Position numbers and translations under genes: made by a program
Notes under the pieces: generated by a model
What the model was told of the DNA's origin: nothing
What the model saw: the letters and a program-made list of their open reading frames with translations, nothing else
The model's database searches: none
Shown here: positions 1 to 8,700 of the stretch, one piece after another
How positions within the stretch are numbered: the first letter of the stretch is position 1
Layout of the letters: each line of letters begins with the position of its first letter
NCBI GenBank assembly: GCA_041690535.1
Contig: JAWLHA010000048.1
Span: forward strand, 1 to 34,689
From: JAWLHA01 sp041690535
GTDB taxonomy: Bacteria; Pseudomonadota; Gammaproteobacteria; Thiohalomonadales; Thiohalomonadaceae
DNA: 34,689 nucleotides
Direction of reading: 5' to 3'

Positions 1-47
1 GCCCTCCCGCGGCATAAGTGCGTCCTTGCACCAATCCATGCGGCCGT

Positions 48-100
48 CGACCTGCTTTCAAGGACTTACATCGCTCTGGGTAAGTATGCGTTTACCCTGC
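48..100. repeat. Half copy of a palindromic intergenic repeat
   Basis: This segment carries the core ACCTGCTTTCAAGGACTTAC, a near-copy of TCGCTC, and then a GGGTAAGTATGCGTTTACCCTGC-like tail. It closely matches the right arm of the large palindrome at 3934-3983, with a few transitions (ACGTCGCTC to ACATCGCTC, TTCACCCT to TTTACCCT). The matching left arm is not visible within the window. It lies in the 176-bp leader of the cbbY gene, where no other gene is seen. It is probably a dispersed chromosomal repeat and may act as part of a terminator or as a REP-like element. Confidence 0.7.
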
Positions 101-176
101 AGTTCAGCGGTCAGGTGCATCGGCCCAAGCTCTTGGGTAAGATCGGCCCGGGCAAATGTAGAAGTCAATTATAACC

Positions 177-938
177 ATGAGTCGACTTGTTGCACTGTTG
201 TTTGATGTGGACGGCACCCTGGCCGACACCGAAAAGGACGGCCACCGGGTCGCTTTCAACCGGGCCTTTGCCGAGGCGGGGCTGGATTGGGAGTGGTCCG
301 AAGCGCTGTACGGGGAACTCCTGGCGGTGACGGGCGGTAAGGAGCGGATCCGCTATTACCTGGAGCGCTTCAATACCAGGTTCGAAGAACCGGAGGATCT
401 CGACGGCTTCGTGGCTGGGCTGCATGCCGCCAAGACACGATTTTTCACGGAGCTGCTCGCCGAGGGCCACATCCCGCTGCGTCCGGGGGTGAAGCGCCTC
501 ATTGAGGAAGCCCGGGCCGAGGGGATGCGCCTGGCCGTGGCCACCACCACCACCCCCGCCAACGTGGAGGCGCTGCTTACCCACGCCCTGGCTCCCGATG
601 CCATGTCCTGGTTCGAGGTGATTGCCGCAGGGGATGTTGTGCCCGCGAAGAAGCCCGCACCGGATATTTACGAGTACGCGATGGACAAGATGGGGTTGCG
701 GCCCGAACAGTGCGTCGCCTTTGAGGACTCTCAGAACGGCATCCGCGCCTCCCTGGGGGCCGGGCTCAAGACCATCGTGGCGGTGAGCAGCTACACCGTG
801 GAGGAGGACTTCAGCGGCGCCGCCGTCGTTCTCAATCACTGGGGTGAACCTGACCGCCCCTTCACCGTTCTCGAAGGAGATGCGGGGGAGAGCCGTTACC
901 TGAACATGGAACTGGTGCAGCAGCTGCACGGCGCCTGA
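177..938 (+). CDS. cbbY: CbbY-like HAD sugar phosphatase
   Basis: This is a 253-residue HAD-superfamily hydrolase. Motif I is FDVDGTLADTEKDGH, with nucleophile Asp10 and acid/base Asp12. Motif II lies in VATTTT, the lysine of motif III in PAKKPAPDIY, and the motif IV acids in FEDSQNG. The N-terminal block with KDGHRVAFNRAF and the VTGGKERI cap motif are characteristic of CbbY, which dephosphorylates xylulose-1,5-bisphosphate, a misfire product that inhibits RuBisCO. Length and ends match the family. The enzyme is cytosolic. The start is ATG 177, with no strong ribosome binding site. The aminotransferase gene follows 8 bp downstream, so the two are probably co-transcribed. A broader phosphoglycolate or beta-phosphoglucomutase-like activity cannot be excluded from sequence alone. 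Confidence 0.85.
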   Translation: MSRLVALLFDVDGTLADTEKDGHRVAFNRAFAEAGLDWEWSEALYGELLAVTGGKERIRYYLERFNTRFEEPEDLDGFVAGLHAAKTRFFTELLAEGHIPLRPGVKRLIEEARAEGMRLAVATTTTPANVEALLTHALAPDAMSWFEVIAAGDVVPAKKPAPDIYEYAMDKMGLRPEQCVAFEDSQNGIRASLGAGLKTIVAVSSYTVEEDFSGAAVVLNHWGEPDRPFTVLEGDAGESRYLNMELVQQLHGA

Positions 939-946
939 GCCGACCG

Positions 947-2110
947 ATGGTGCACCTCGCGCGCCGTGCTGCGGAGATCGAGCCGTTCCAGGTGATGGAG
1001 CTGCTGGCCCGTGCCCGCCAGCTGGAGGCGGCGGGCCGCTCCATCGTCCACATGGAGATCGGTGAGCCGGACTTTCCCACCCCCGAACCGGTCATGGAGG
1101 CGGCCCAGCAGGCCCTGCGCGAAGGCCGCACCCAATACACCCCGGCCCTGGGCCTTCCCGCCCTGCGCGAGGCGATTGCCGACCACTACCGCCGGCACCA
1201 TGGCGTCACCGTGGAGGCCGACCGGATCATTGTCACCCCCGGAGCCTCCGGGGCCCTGCTGTTGGCCCTTGGCGTGTTGTTGGATGCGGGGGAAGAGGTG
1301 CTGGTGGCCGATCCGGGTTATCCCTGCAACCGCCACTTTGCCCGCTTCGTCGAGGCGAGCGCACGCGCCGTTCCGGTGGGGCCGGAGACCGGCTACCAGC
1401 TGAACGCCGAACTGGTGGCTCGCCACTGGGGCGAGAGGACGGTTGCCACGCTGTTGGCAAGCCCGGCCAATCCCACCGGGACCGTCGTGAAGAAAACCGA
1501 GCTGGAGGCCATCAGCCGGGCGGTGGCGCAGCGGGGCGGGCAGCTCGTCGTGGATGAGATTTACCAGGGACTGGTCTACGGCACCGAGGTGCCCACGGCC
1601 CTGGCCCTCAGCGAAGATGTCCTCGTCATCAACAGCTTCTCCAAGTACTTCTGCATGACCGGCTGGCGCCTGGGGTGGTTGGTCGTGCCTCGCGATTACC
1701 GCCGCCCGGTGGAGAAGCTGGCCCAGAATCTCTTCATCGCCCCCTCCACCCCCGCGCAGTACGCCGCCCTGGCGGCGTTCAGGCCCGAAACCCTCGCCAT
1801 CCTGGAGGCGCGCCGGGCGGAGTTTCAGCGGCGCCGCGACTATCTCCTGCCGCGGCTGCGTGAGCTGGGCTTCTCCATTCCGGTCACTCCCGAGGGGGCG
1901 TTTTACATCTACGCCGGATGCAGTGGCCTGGGGATGGAGAGCGCAGACCTCGCCTCGGCCCTGCTGGAGGAGGCCGGGGTCGCCGTAACCCCGGGCCACG
2001 ACTTTGGCCACAACGCCCCCGAGCGCCACCTGCGCTTTGCCTACACCACCTCAATGTCGGACCTGGAAGAGGGGGTCGCCCGCATCGGAGCCTTCCTGCG
2101 CCGACGGTAG
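947..2110 (+). CDS. PLP-dependent class I/II aminotransferase
   Basis: This 387-residue fold-type I aminotransferase has recognisable active-site elements: GEPDFPTP near residue 39, PGASGALLLAL near 98, the ASPANPTGT block with Asn175, VVDEIY with Asp203 (contacts the pyridine nitrogen), and the Schiff-base lysine Lys233 in INSFSKYFCMTGWRLGW. It transfers amino groups between an amino acid and a 2-oxo acid in the cytosol. The FSK-x6-GWRLGW context places it with the aspartate/aromatic/alanine-type aminotransferases, but the exact substrate is not readable. The length is normal for the family. It sits 8 bp after cbbY and is probably translationally coupled, although the two activities have no obvious pathway link. 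Confidence 0.9.
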   Translation: MVHLARRAAEIEPFQVMELLARARQLEAAGRSIVHMEIGEPDFPTPEPVMEAAQQALREGRTQYTPALGLPALREAIADHYRRHHGVTVEADRIIVTPGASGALLLALGVLLDAGEEVLVADPGYPCNRHFARFVEASARAVPVGPETGYQLNAELVARHWGERTVATLLASPANPTGTVVKKTELEAISRAVAQRGGQLVVDEIYQGLVYGTEVPTALALSEDVLVINSFSKYFCMTGWRLGWLVVPRDYRRPVEKLAQNLFIAPSTPAQYAALAAFRPETLAILEARRAEFQRRRDYLLPRLRELGFSIPVTPEGAFYIYAGCSGLGMESADLASALLEEAGVAVTPGHDFGHNAPERHLRFAYTTSMSDLEEGVARIGAFLRRR

Positions 2111-2174
2111 GGTGGGCGCTCTTTGAGCGTCGCTCAGACTATACTGCCTCTGCAGGATCAGGTGAGGAGCTCCC

Positions 2175-2963
2175 ATGCTGCCCAACTTCCTGGTGATCGG
2201 GGCGCCGCGCGCCGGGACGAGCTGGATCGCGAAAAACCTCAGTGCTCACCCCGAGGTCTTCATCCCCCGACGACAGGCGCTTCACTACTTCGACCGGTAC
2301 TATGACGGCAGCCTTCCCCGTTATGCCCGTAGGTTCAAGGGCTGGAGGGGAGAGAAAGCGGTCGGGGAGGCCACGCCGGCCTACCTCGGCTCGGTTCCGG
2401 TGCCGGGGCGGATCAGGGCGCACCTGCCGCACATCCGTCTGATTGCCTCTCTGCGCAATCCTGTGGAGCGCCTCCATTCGCGCTGCCTGAGCATGGGGGC
2501 CGCGCACCGCGACGAGGCCCGGCTTGGCTGTGAGGAGCGATTGCGCCAAAAGCCCCTCCTGCTGGAGGAGGGCTTCTATGATGAACAGCTGACGCGTTAC
2601 CTGGAGCTGTTTCCGCGGGAAAACCTATTGGTCCTGCTCTATGACGATCTGAAGCGGGAGCCGGCGCAGTTTCTGGAGAGGATCTACCGCTTCATCGGCG
2701 TGAACCCCTCCTTCCGCTCACCCTTTCTGAATGAAACCGTGTGCGCCACGGCCGACCGGCGGCTACGGTCGGGGCGCAATGTTCTGCGCAACCTCGCCAG
2801 GCGGTTGGGTGGGGCGAGTGGAAGGCCTCGCAAGTTGCCGGGACCGGGCAGCCCGCTGAGCGCCGTGACCCGCGCCTGGTTGGCAGAGGAGCTCTACCGG
2901 TCGCACAACCGGCGCCTGGAGGCGCTGATCGGGCGCGACCTCAGCGAATGGGATCGCCCCTGA
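2175..2963 (+). CDS. Sulfotransferase family protein
   Basis: This 262-residue protein has the two PAPS-binding signatures of sulfotransferases. The 5'-phosphosulfate loop is GAPRAGTSWIAKNLSAHP near residues 8-24. The 3'-phosphate loop is LRNPVERLHSRCLS near residues 92-105. EATPAYL and a C-terminal region rich in Arg complete a short bacterial sulfotransferase. Enzymes of this type move sulfate from PAPS to hydroxyls of carbohydrates, lipids or small molecules; the acceptor is unknown here. A strong ribosome binding site (AGGTGAGGAG) precedes ATG 2175. The gene converges with cysZ, 6 bp away on the other strand, which brings a sulfate-uptake gene next to a sulfate-using gene. That may be coincidental. 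Confidence 0.85.
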   Translation: MLPNFLVIGAPRAGTSWIAKNLSAHPEVFIPRRQALHYFDRYYDGSLPRYARRFKGWRGEKAVGEATPAYLGSVPVPGRIRAHLPHIRLIASLRNPVERLHSRCLSMGAAHRDEARLGCEERLRQKPLLLEEGFYDEQLTRYLELFPRENLLVLLYDDLKREPAQFLERIYRFIGVNPSFRSPFLNETVCATADRRLRSGRNVLRNLARRLGGASGRPRKLPGPGSPLSAVTRAWLAEELYRSHNRRLEALIGRDLSEWDRP

Positions 2964-2969
2964 ATCGGG

Positions 2970-3755
2970 TCACTTGCGGTAACGCTCCACCCACATGGCG
3001 GTGGCACCGGCCACCGCCGCCGGCATGACGAGGAAGTTCACCAGGGGGATCATGGTAGCCAGGAGCGTGGCACCGCCGAAACCGAGAGCGAGCAGGCGCT
3101 TCTCACCGAGTCGCCGGCGCTGTTCCTTCCCTTGCAGGCCGTGGTTGCCCATGGGGTAATCGGCATACTCCACCGCCATCATCCAGGCGCTGAACAGCGC
3201 CCACAATAGGGGAGCGAACAGATTGACGCCCGGGATGAGAAAGAGCAGGAGCAGGGGAATTGCTCTGACCACGAAATAGCCCAGCTTGCGAATCTCGTCC
3301 AGGACGACGGCCGGGGCCTGCTTGAGCGCATCCGCCAAGCCGGCCTCCGGGGGCCCACCGCCGGTCAGCTGACGCTCCACCGCCTCGGCCAATACCCCGT
3401 TGAAGGGTGCGCCGATCAGATTGGCCACGATGGAGAAGGTGAAGAACACCAGGATGGCCGCCGCCAGGCCGAACAGAAGCCACAAAAGCCAGCTGAGCCA
3501 GGCCAGCCACTCCGGCAGGTCCGGGATCAAGCGGTCGACCAACCCGCCGAACTGGCCCGCCAGTGCCCACAGCAACAGGGCGAACAGGCCCACATTGATG
3601 GCGAGGGGGACGAAGACGAAGCGACGCAGCCCCGGCCTGTTGAGCATTCCGAAGCCGCGCAGCAGGTAACCGGCCCCGGCAAGGGCAGAAACGGGGGCCG
3701 CAATACGAGATTCGAGGGGGGGCGGTGTCGCTCCGCCAGCGGGTACAGAATTCAA
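2970..3755 (-). CDS. cysZ: Sulfate transporter CysZ (TTG start)
   Basis: This 261-residue inner-membrane protein belongs to the EI24/CysZ family, which mediates sulfate uptake for cysteine synthesis. Several hydrophobic segments are visible, including FVFVPLAINVGLFALLLWAL, WLLWLLFGLAAAILVFF, IPLLLLFLIPGVNLFAPLLW and a C-terminal VNFLVMPAAVAGATAM helix. The PLAIN-x-GLF and FNG-x-LAE-x-VE blocks are family hallmarks. The likely start is TTG, because an AAGGAG ribosome binding site (3762-3767 on the plus strand) sits a few bases upstream and no ATG lies nearby. An internal ATG before LNRPGLRRF is possible, but it would cost the first N-terminal segment. The length agrees with CysZ proteins. Confidence 0.9.
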   Translation of the reverse strand: MNSVPAGGATPPPLESRIAAPVSALAGAGYLLRGFGMLNRPGLRRFVFVPLAINVGLFALLLWALAGQFGGLVDRLIPDLPEWLAWLSWLLWLLFGLAAAILVFFTFSIVANLIGAPFNGVLAEAVERQLTGGGPPEAGLADALKQAPAVVLDEIRKLGYFVVRAIPLLLLFLIPGVNLFAPLLWALFSAWMMAVEYADYPMGNHGLQGKEQRRRLGEKRLLALGFGGATLLATMIPLVNFLVMPAAVAGATAMWVERYRK

Positions 3756-3840
3756 CGGTATCTCCTTGGGTTACTGCAGGTACGAGGGGGGACACTCAAC
3801 CATACTCGTGCGCGGAGACGCACACCACTCCTCGCATCCC

Positions 3841-3983
3841 AGGGTGAACGCATACTAACGTCACGGCCGTGCTGTGAGCGACGTAAGTCCTTGAAAGCAG
3901 GTACGCTGTAAATACATCCATGTACGCTCGACGACCTGCTTTCAAGGACTTACGTCGCTCTTGGGTGAGTATGCGTTCACCCT
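3841..3983. repeat. Large two-tier palindromic repeat
   Basis: The 273-bp gap between cysZ and the FGGY kinase holds a nested palindrome. The outer arms, AGGGTGAACGCATACT (3841-3856) and its exact complement (3968-3983), are 16 bp and perfect. The inner arms, 3876-3902 and 3934-3960, are 27 bp and perfect, starting with GAGCGACGTAAGTCC, with a 31-nt loop. A right-half copy occurs at 48-100. The structure lies between two genes transcribed in the same direction (both minus). It could form a very long RNA hairpin or cruciform, but no T-tract follows, so simple terminator function is doubtful. Confidence 0.9.
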
Positions 3984-4028
3984 GCCTCGCATCCTCGCAT
4001 CTCGCATCTGGCCCCTGATACCTCGAAT

Positions 4029-5288
4029 CTATTCTTGCGCAGCAAGAAGTGCCGTGCCGTAGGCCGCCTCGGCATGTTCGGCCCGCACCACCGGGACCCC
4101 CAGGGCCCTCTCCCGGATGCGACGCCAGGGTTCATTGCGGGCCCCGCCGCCGGCGCTCACCACCCGCGTGGGGTAGGGGGCACCCACGGCTTGGAGCCGT
4201 TCATAGGCTTGCCGCTCGATCCTGGCCATCCCCTCCAGCAGACCCTGAAAGAACAGCGCGTCGCTGGCCGGGCGGGGGGTGAGCCTGGGCGCCAGGGCCG
4301 GGTCGTTGACGGGGAAGCGTTCCCCGGGGGCCGACAGGGGGTAGTAATCGAGCCCCGTCGGGGTCTCAGGGTCCAGCTGGAGAGCCAGGGCGTCCATCTG
4401 CGCATCGGTGAAGAACTGTCGCAGGACCGCCCCGCCACTGTTGGAGCCCCCGCCCACCAGCCAGTGCCCTCCATAGGGCTGGCTGTAGATACCGAATTCG
4501 GGGGCGAACACCGGCCGCGTGGCGATCACCTTCGCCACCAGGGTCGAGCCGAGGGAGGTGACCGCCTCCCCCACCTGGCTGGCGCCGGTGGCGATGATGG
4601 CCGCGGTGCTGTCGGTGGTGCCGGCGCGCACCCGAACCCCTTCCAATCCCCACCGCCGGGCCAGCGCCTCGCGGAGCGGTGCCCACGGTGCCCCGGCGGG
4701 CACCACGTTGGGGAGAAGCTCCGGGGCGATGCCCAACTGCCGTAGCCAGGGGGGCCAGCGGTCCTGCTCCGGCTCATAACCGAGTTTCAGGGCGTTGTTG
4801 ACGTCGCAGAGGTCGTAGCGGCCGGTCAGCCGCCCGGCGATCCAGTCCGCCTGGGTATGGACGCGACCCACCGTGGCGCCCCCCTCCAGGAGCCAAAGCA
4901 GTTTGGCAAGGCCGGAGGCGGTGCCGTGGGCGGCGCTCTCCCGTGGGGCCACCGCCGCGATCCGCGCCGCCTGAACGACGGCGCGGCCATCGTTGTACAT
5001 CAGGGCGGGGGTGAGGGGGTGCCCCTCCGGGTCGGCCAGAAAGACGGTGCCGGAGGTGCCGTCCACCGCCAGGGCGCGTATGGAGCGGGGCGGGACGCGG
5101 GCGAGCAGCGCCTCCATGACCGCTTCGAACCCCTCCCACCACAGGCCGGGGGCCTGCTGCACCGCAACCCCCTCCCGCTCCGGCGGGGGCAGTGGCGCGG
5201 CCGCTTCCGCCCGCACCTCGCCCGCGGCATCGATCGCGCAGGCCCGGCACCCGGAGGTGCCGAGGTCGACGCCAATGAAGAGGTCCAT
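4029..5288 (-). CDS. FGGY-family sugar kinase (ribulokinase/xylulokinase-like)
   Basis: This 419-residue carbohydrate kinase has the FGGY ATPase fold. The phosphate-1 loop is IGVDLGTSGCRA (Asp8). DGTSGTVFL lies near residue 76, MYNDGRA near 97, and the second-domain motif GTTDSTAAI holds the likely catalytic base Asp226. The adenosine-binding stretch VVSAGGGARNEPW is near the C terminus. The compact length and the DGTSGT motif resemble the plant XK-1/cyanobacterial D-ribulose kinase group more than classical 490-residue xylulokinases, so free D-ribulose or xylulose is the likely substrate. It shares a transcriptional direction with queF, which starts upstream across a 13-bp gap, so the two are probably an operon. 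With CbbY, it may help pentose-phosphate housekeeping. Confidence 0.8.
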   Translation of the reverse strand: MDLFIGVDLGTSGCRACAIDAAGEVRAEAAAPLPPPEREGVAVQQAPGLWWEGFEAVMEALLARVPPRSIRALAVDGTSGTVFLADPEGHPLTPALMYNDGRAVVQAARIAAVAPRESAAHGTASGLAKLLWLLEGGATVGRVHTQADWIAGRLTGRYDLCDVNNALKLGYEPEQDRWPPWLRQLGIAPELLPNVVPAGAPWAPLREALARRWGLEGVRVRAGTTDSTAAIIATGASQVGEAVTSLGSTLVAKVIATRPVFAPEFGIYSQPYGGHWLVGGGSNSGGAVLRQFFTDAQMDALALQLDPETPTGLDYYPLSAPGERFPVNDPALAPRLTPRPASDALFFQGLLEGMARIERQAYERLQAVGAPYPTRVVSAGGGARNEPWRRIRERALGVPVVRAEHAEAAYGTALLAAQE

Positions 5289-5301
5289 CTCCTAACCGAT
5301 A

Positions 5302-5691
5302 TTACGGCAGGGAAACGGGAATGGGCGGCTGCCAGTCGGGGGCGCGGTGCTCGGCCACCACCGTGGTATAGATGCCGCCGCGCACGTTGAATTTGCCGGT
5401 CACCCGCATAAAGCGCGGCTGGCAGGCGGCAACGAAGTCGTCCAGCATGCGGTTGGTCACCGCCTCGTGAAAGGCGCCCTCTTCACGGAAGGACCAGATG
5501 TACATCTTCAGGGCCTTCAGCTCGATGCACTTCTGGTCGGGGACGTAATCCAGGGTGATGGTGGCGAAGTCCGGCTGCCCGGTCTTGGGGCAGAGGCAGG
5601 TGAACTCCGGGATGTCGATGTGAATGGTATAATCCCGGGCCGGCATCGGGTTTTCGAAGGTCTCAAGTTCCTTGCTGGGCTTGCTAGGCAT
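5302..5691 (-). CDS. queF: NADPH-dependent preQ0 reductase QueF
   Basis: This 129-residue enzyme is a short type I QueF, which reduces the nitrile of 7-cyano-7-deazaguanine (preQ0) to preQ1 in queuosine tRNA modification. The catalytic Cys34 and Asp41 lie in CLCPKTGQPDF. The QueF signature ELKALKMY starts at Glu57 and forms the NADPH site, and the substrate-binding Glu of GAFHE follows. It belongs to the T-fold superfamily and acts as a multimer in the cytosol. Length and motifs are complete. The gene is divergent from smc across 101 bp that must hold both promoters. I saw no preQ1 riboswitch upstream. Confidence 0.95.
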   Translation of the reverse strand: MPSKPSKELETFENPMPARDYTIHIDIPEFTCLCPKTGQPDFATITLDYVPDQKCIELKALKMYIWSFREEGAFHEAVTNRMLDDFVAACQPRFMRVTGKFNVRGGIYTTVVAEHRAPDWQPPIPVSLP

Positions 5692-5792
5692 TGATGTATC
5701 TTTCGTGGTAGCTTTGACGGCCCGAAATTGTAGCCGAAAAGCCGAGCGCGCCGAAGAGCGTTCTAATAAATGAGATCAAGCGTCATTCAGCT

Positions 5793-8700
5793 ATGCGGCT
5801 AAGCAAGATCAAGCTCGCCGGTTTCAAATCCTTTGTCGACCCCACGACGATTCCGTTCCCGACCAATCTGACCGGCATCGTCGGTCCGAACGGCTGCGGC
5901 AAGTCCAACACCATCGATGCCGTGCGCTGGGTCATGGGCGAGAGCTCCGCCAAGAACCTGCGCGGCGACTCCATGGCGGACGTGGTGTTCAACGGCTCCA
6001 CCTCGCGCAAGCCGGTGGGGCAGGCCTCGGTGGAGATGATCTTCGACAACTCCGATGGCGCGGTGACCGGCCAGTACGCCCAGTACAACGAGATCTCCAT
6101 CAAGCGCGTGGTCTCGCGGGACGGCCAATCCTCCTACTTCCTCAATGGTACCCGCTGCCGCCGGCGCGACATTACCGACATCTTTCTCGGCACTGGCCTG
6201 GGGCCGCGCAGCTACGCCATCATCGAGCAGGGGACCATCTCCCGCATCATCGAGGCGCGTCCCGAAGAGCTGCGCACCTTCCTGGAGGAGGCGGCCGGGA
6301 TCTCCAAGTACAAGGAGCGCCGCCGCGAGACCGAAACCCGCATGCGGCACACCCGCGATAACCTCGACCGCCTCAACGACCTGCGCGAGGAGCTGGACAA
6401 GCAGCTCGCCCATCTCCAGCGCCAGGCCCGCACCGCCGAGCGCTACAAGGAATTGAAGCAGGAGGAGCGGGTGGTCAAGGGGCAACTCCAGGCCTTGCGC
6501 TGGAAGGCCCTCCATGAAGAGGCCCAGCTGCAGGAGGGGCGCATCCACGAGCAGGAGACCGGGCTGGAGGCGCAGATCGCCCGCCAGCGCGCCGCCGAGG
6601 CGGAGATCGAGCGCAAGCGCGAAGAGCACGTGGAGGCCACCGAGACCTTCAACACCGTCCAGGGCGAGTTCTACGGCATCGGCGCGGACATCGCCCGGCT
6701 GGAGCAGTCCATTCACCACGTCAAGGACCGCCGCCAGCACCAGCAGCGCGACCTCGCCCAGGTGGAGAAGGGGTGGAATGAGGCGCAGGAGCATCTGGAG
6801 GCCGACCGGCGCAAGATTGAGGAGCTGCGGGCCGGCCTGGAGGCGCAGGAGCCCGAGTATGCGGGGCTGTCCGAGGAGTCGGAGCTGACCCAGGCCGCCT
6901 TGGCGGAGGCCGAGCAGGCCATGCACGAGTGGCAGCTCCAGTGGGAGGAGTTCAACCAGCGTGCCGCCGAGCCCTCCCAGACCGCCCAGGTGGAGCGGGC
7001 GCGTATTCAGCAGCTGGAGCAGCAGGGGGCGCAACTGCAGCAGCGCATGCAGCGCATCGAACAGGAGCTGCAAAACCTCTCCACGGATAACCTGGAGACC
7101 GACGTAGCCCTGCTCGGGGAAGAGCTGGCGGAGTCCGAGCTGCGCTCGGCCGCGTTGCAGGAGCAGCTGGCCTCGGCCCTGGAGCAGATCACCCTGCAGC
7201 GGGAGCGCAGCCATCAGGACGCCCAGTTCCTGGATCAGGTGCGCACCCGCCTGCAGAGCGCGCGCGGCCGTCATGCCTCCCTGGAGGCACTGCAGCAGGC
7301 TGCTCTTGGCAAGGCTGGCGGCGCAGTCAAGGCGTGGCTCGCTCAGCAGGGGCTGGAGGGGGCGGTGCGCCTGGCCCAGGGCATCGAGGTGGAGAGCGGC
7401 TGGGAGCGGGCCGTGGAGTGCGCCCTCGGTGTGCACCTGGAAGCGGTTTGCGTGGACGGCATCGATCCGATCCTCGGCGCCCTGGGCAACCTGAAGCACG
7501 GTTCGCTTGCCTTGTTCGAGACCACTGCCCGTGCGACCGCCGATGCCGGCGGGGAGCGCCTGTTGGGGAAGGTGCGTTCCCAATGGGCCCTGGAGAATCT
7601 GCTTGCGGGCATTTACACTGCCGAGACCCTGGAGCAGGCGCTGGCGATGCGGGCCCGGCTGGCCCCTCACGAGTCGGTGATCACCCGTGACGGAGTGTGG
7701 GTTGGTCCCAACTGGCTGCGTGTGGCTCGGGATGCCGACGAGAAGGCGGGCGTGCTGCAGCGCGAGCAGGAGCTGAAGGAGCTCGCCCGCGAGATTGAAC
7801 TGCTGGAGGCGGAGGCGGAGGAGGTACAGGCCCGGGTGGAAGAGGGGCGGCAGGGACAACGGCTGCTGGAGGAGGAGCGTGAGGCCAGCCAACAGCAATT
7901 CAATGAGGCCCACCGCCGCCACGGTGAGCTGCGTTCGCAACTCACCGGCAAGCAGACCCGCCTCGAACAGATCGGCAAGCGGCGCGAGCAGCTGCAGGGT
8001 GAGCTCGAGGAGCTGGAGCAGCACATGGCCACGGCGGAGGCCGAGGTGGCCACCGCCCGGGGGCGGCTGCACGAGGCCCTTGGCATGATGGAAGAGCTTG
8101 CCGGGCAGCGGGAGGAACTCTCCCTGCGTCGCGATGAGCTGCGGGAGCGGCTCGAGCAAGCGAAGCAGGGGGCGCGCGGCAAGCGGGAACAGGCCCACGC
8201 CATTGCCCTGCGCATCCAGACCATGCGCACCGAGCTGGAGGGTACCGAGCAGGGGCTTGGGCGCATGGAGCAGCAGCTCATTCAGCTGGCAGAACGGCGG
8301 GAGGAGCTGATCATGTCGCTCTCGGAGGGGGATGAGCCGCTGACGCGCATGAGCGATGAGCTCGAAGGTTTCCTCATGCGGCGCATGGAGGTGGAGGAGC
8401 GTCTCGCCGAGGCCAGACGCCGGGTGGAGAACATCGACCACGACCTCCGTCAGCTGGACATCGAGCGGGCCAAGGCCGAGCGGTCCGCCCAGGAGGTGCG
8501 CAGCGCCCTCGAGCGGTTGCGCATGAGCTGGCAGGAGTTGAAGGTGCGCCGCCAGACCCTGCAGGAGCAGATCGTCGATGCCGGCTTCGAGGTCCAGGTG
8601 CTCCTTGCCGATCTGCCGGTGGAGGCGGAGGCACGCACGTGGGAGCAGCGGCAGGAGGAGATCGGCCAGCGCATCCAGCGGCTCGGTCCCATCAACCTGG

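Noticed and set aside
5692..5792. preQ1 riboswitch upstream of queF
   Set aside because: I looked for the short hairpin and A-rich tail of preQ1 classes and did not see them in this 101-bp divergent gap.
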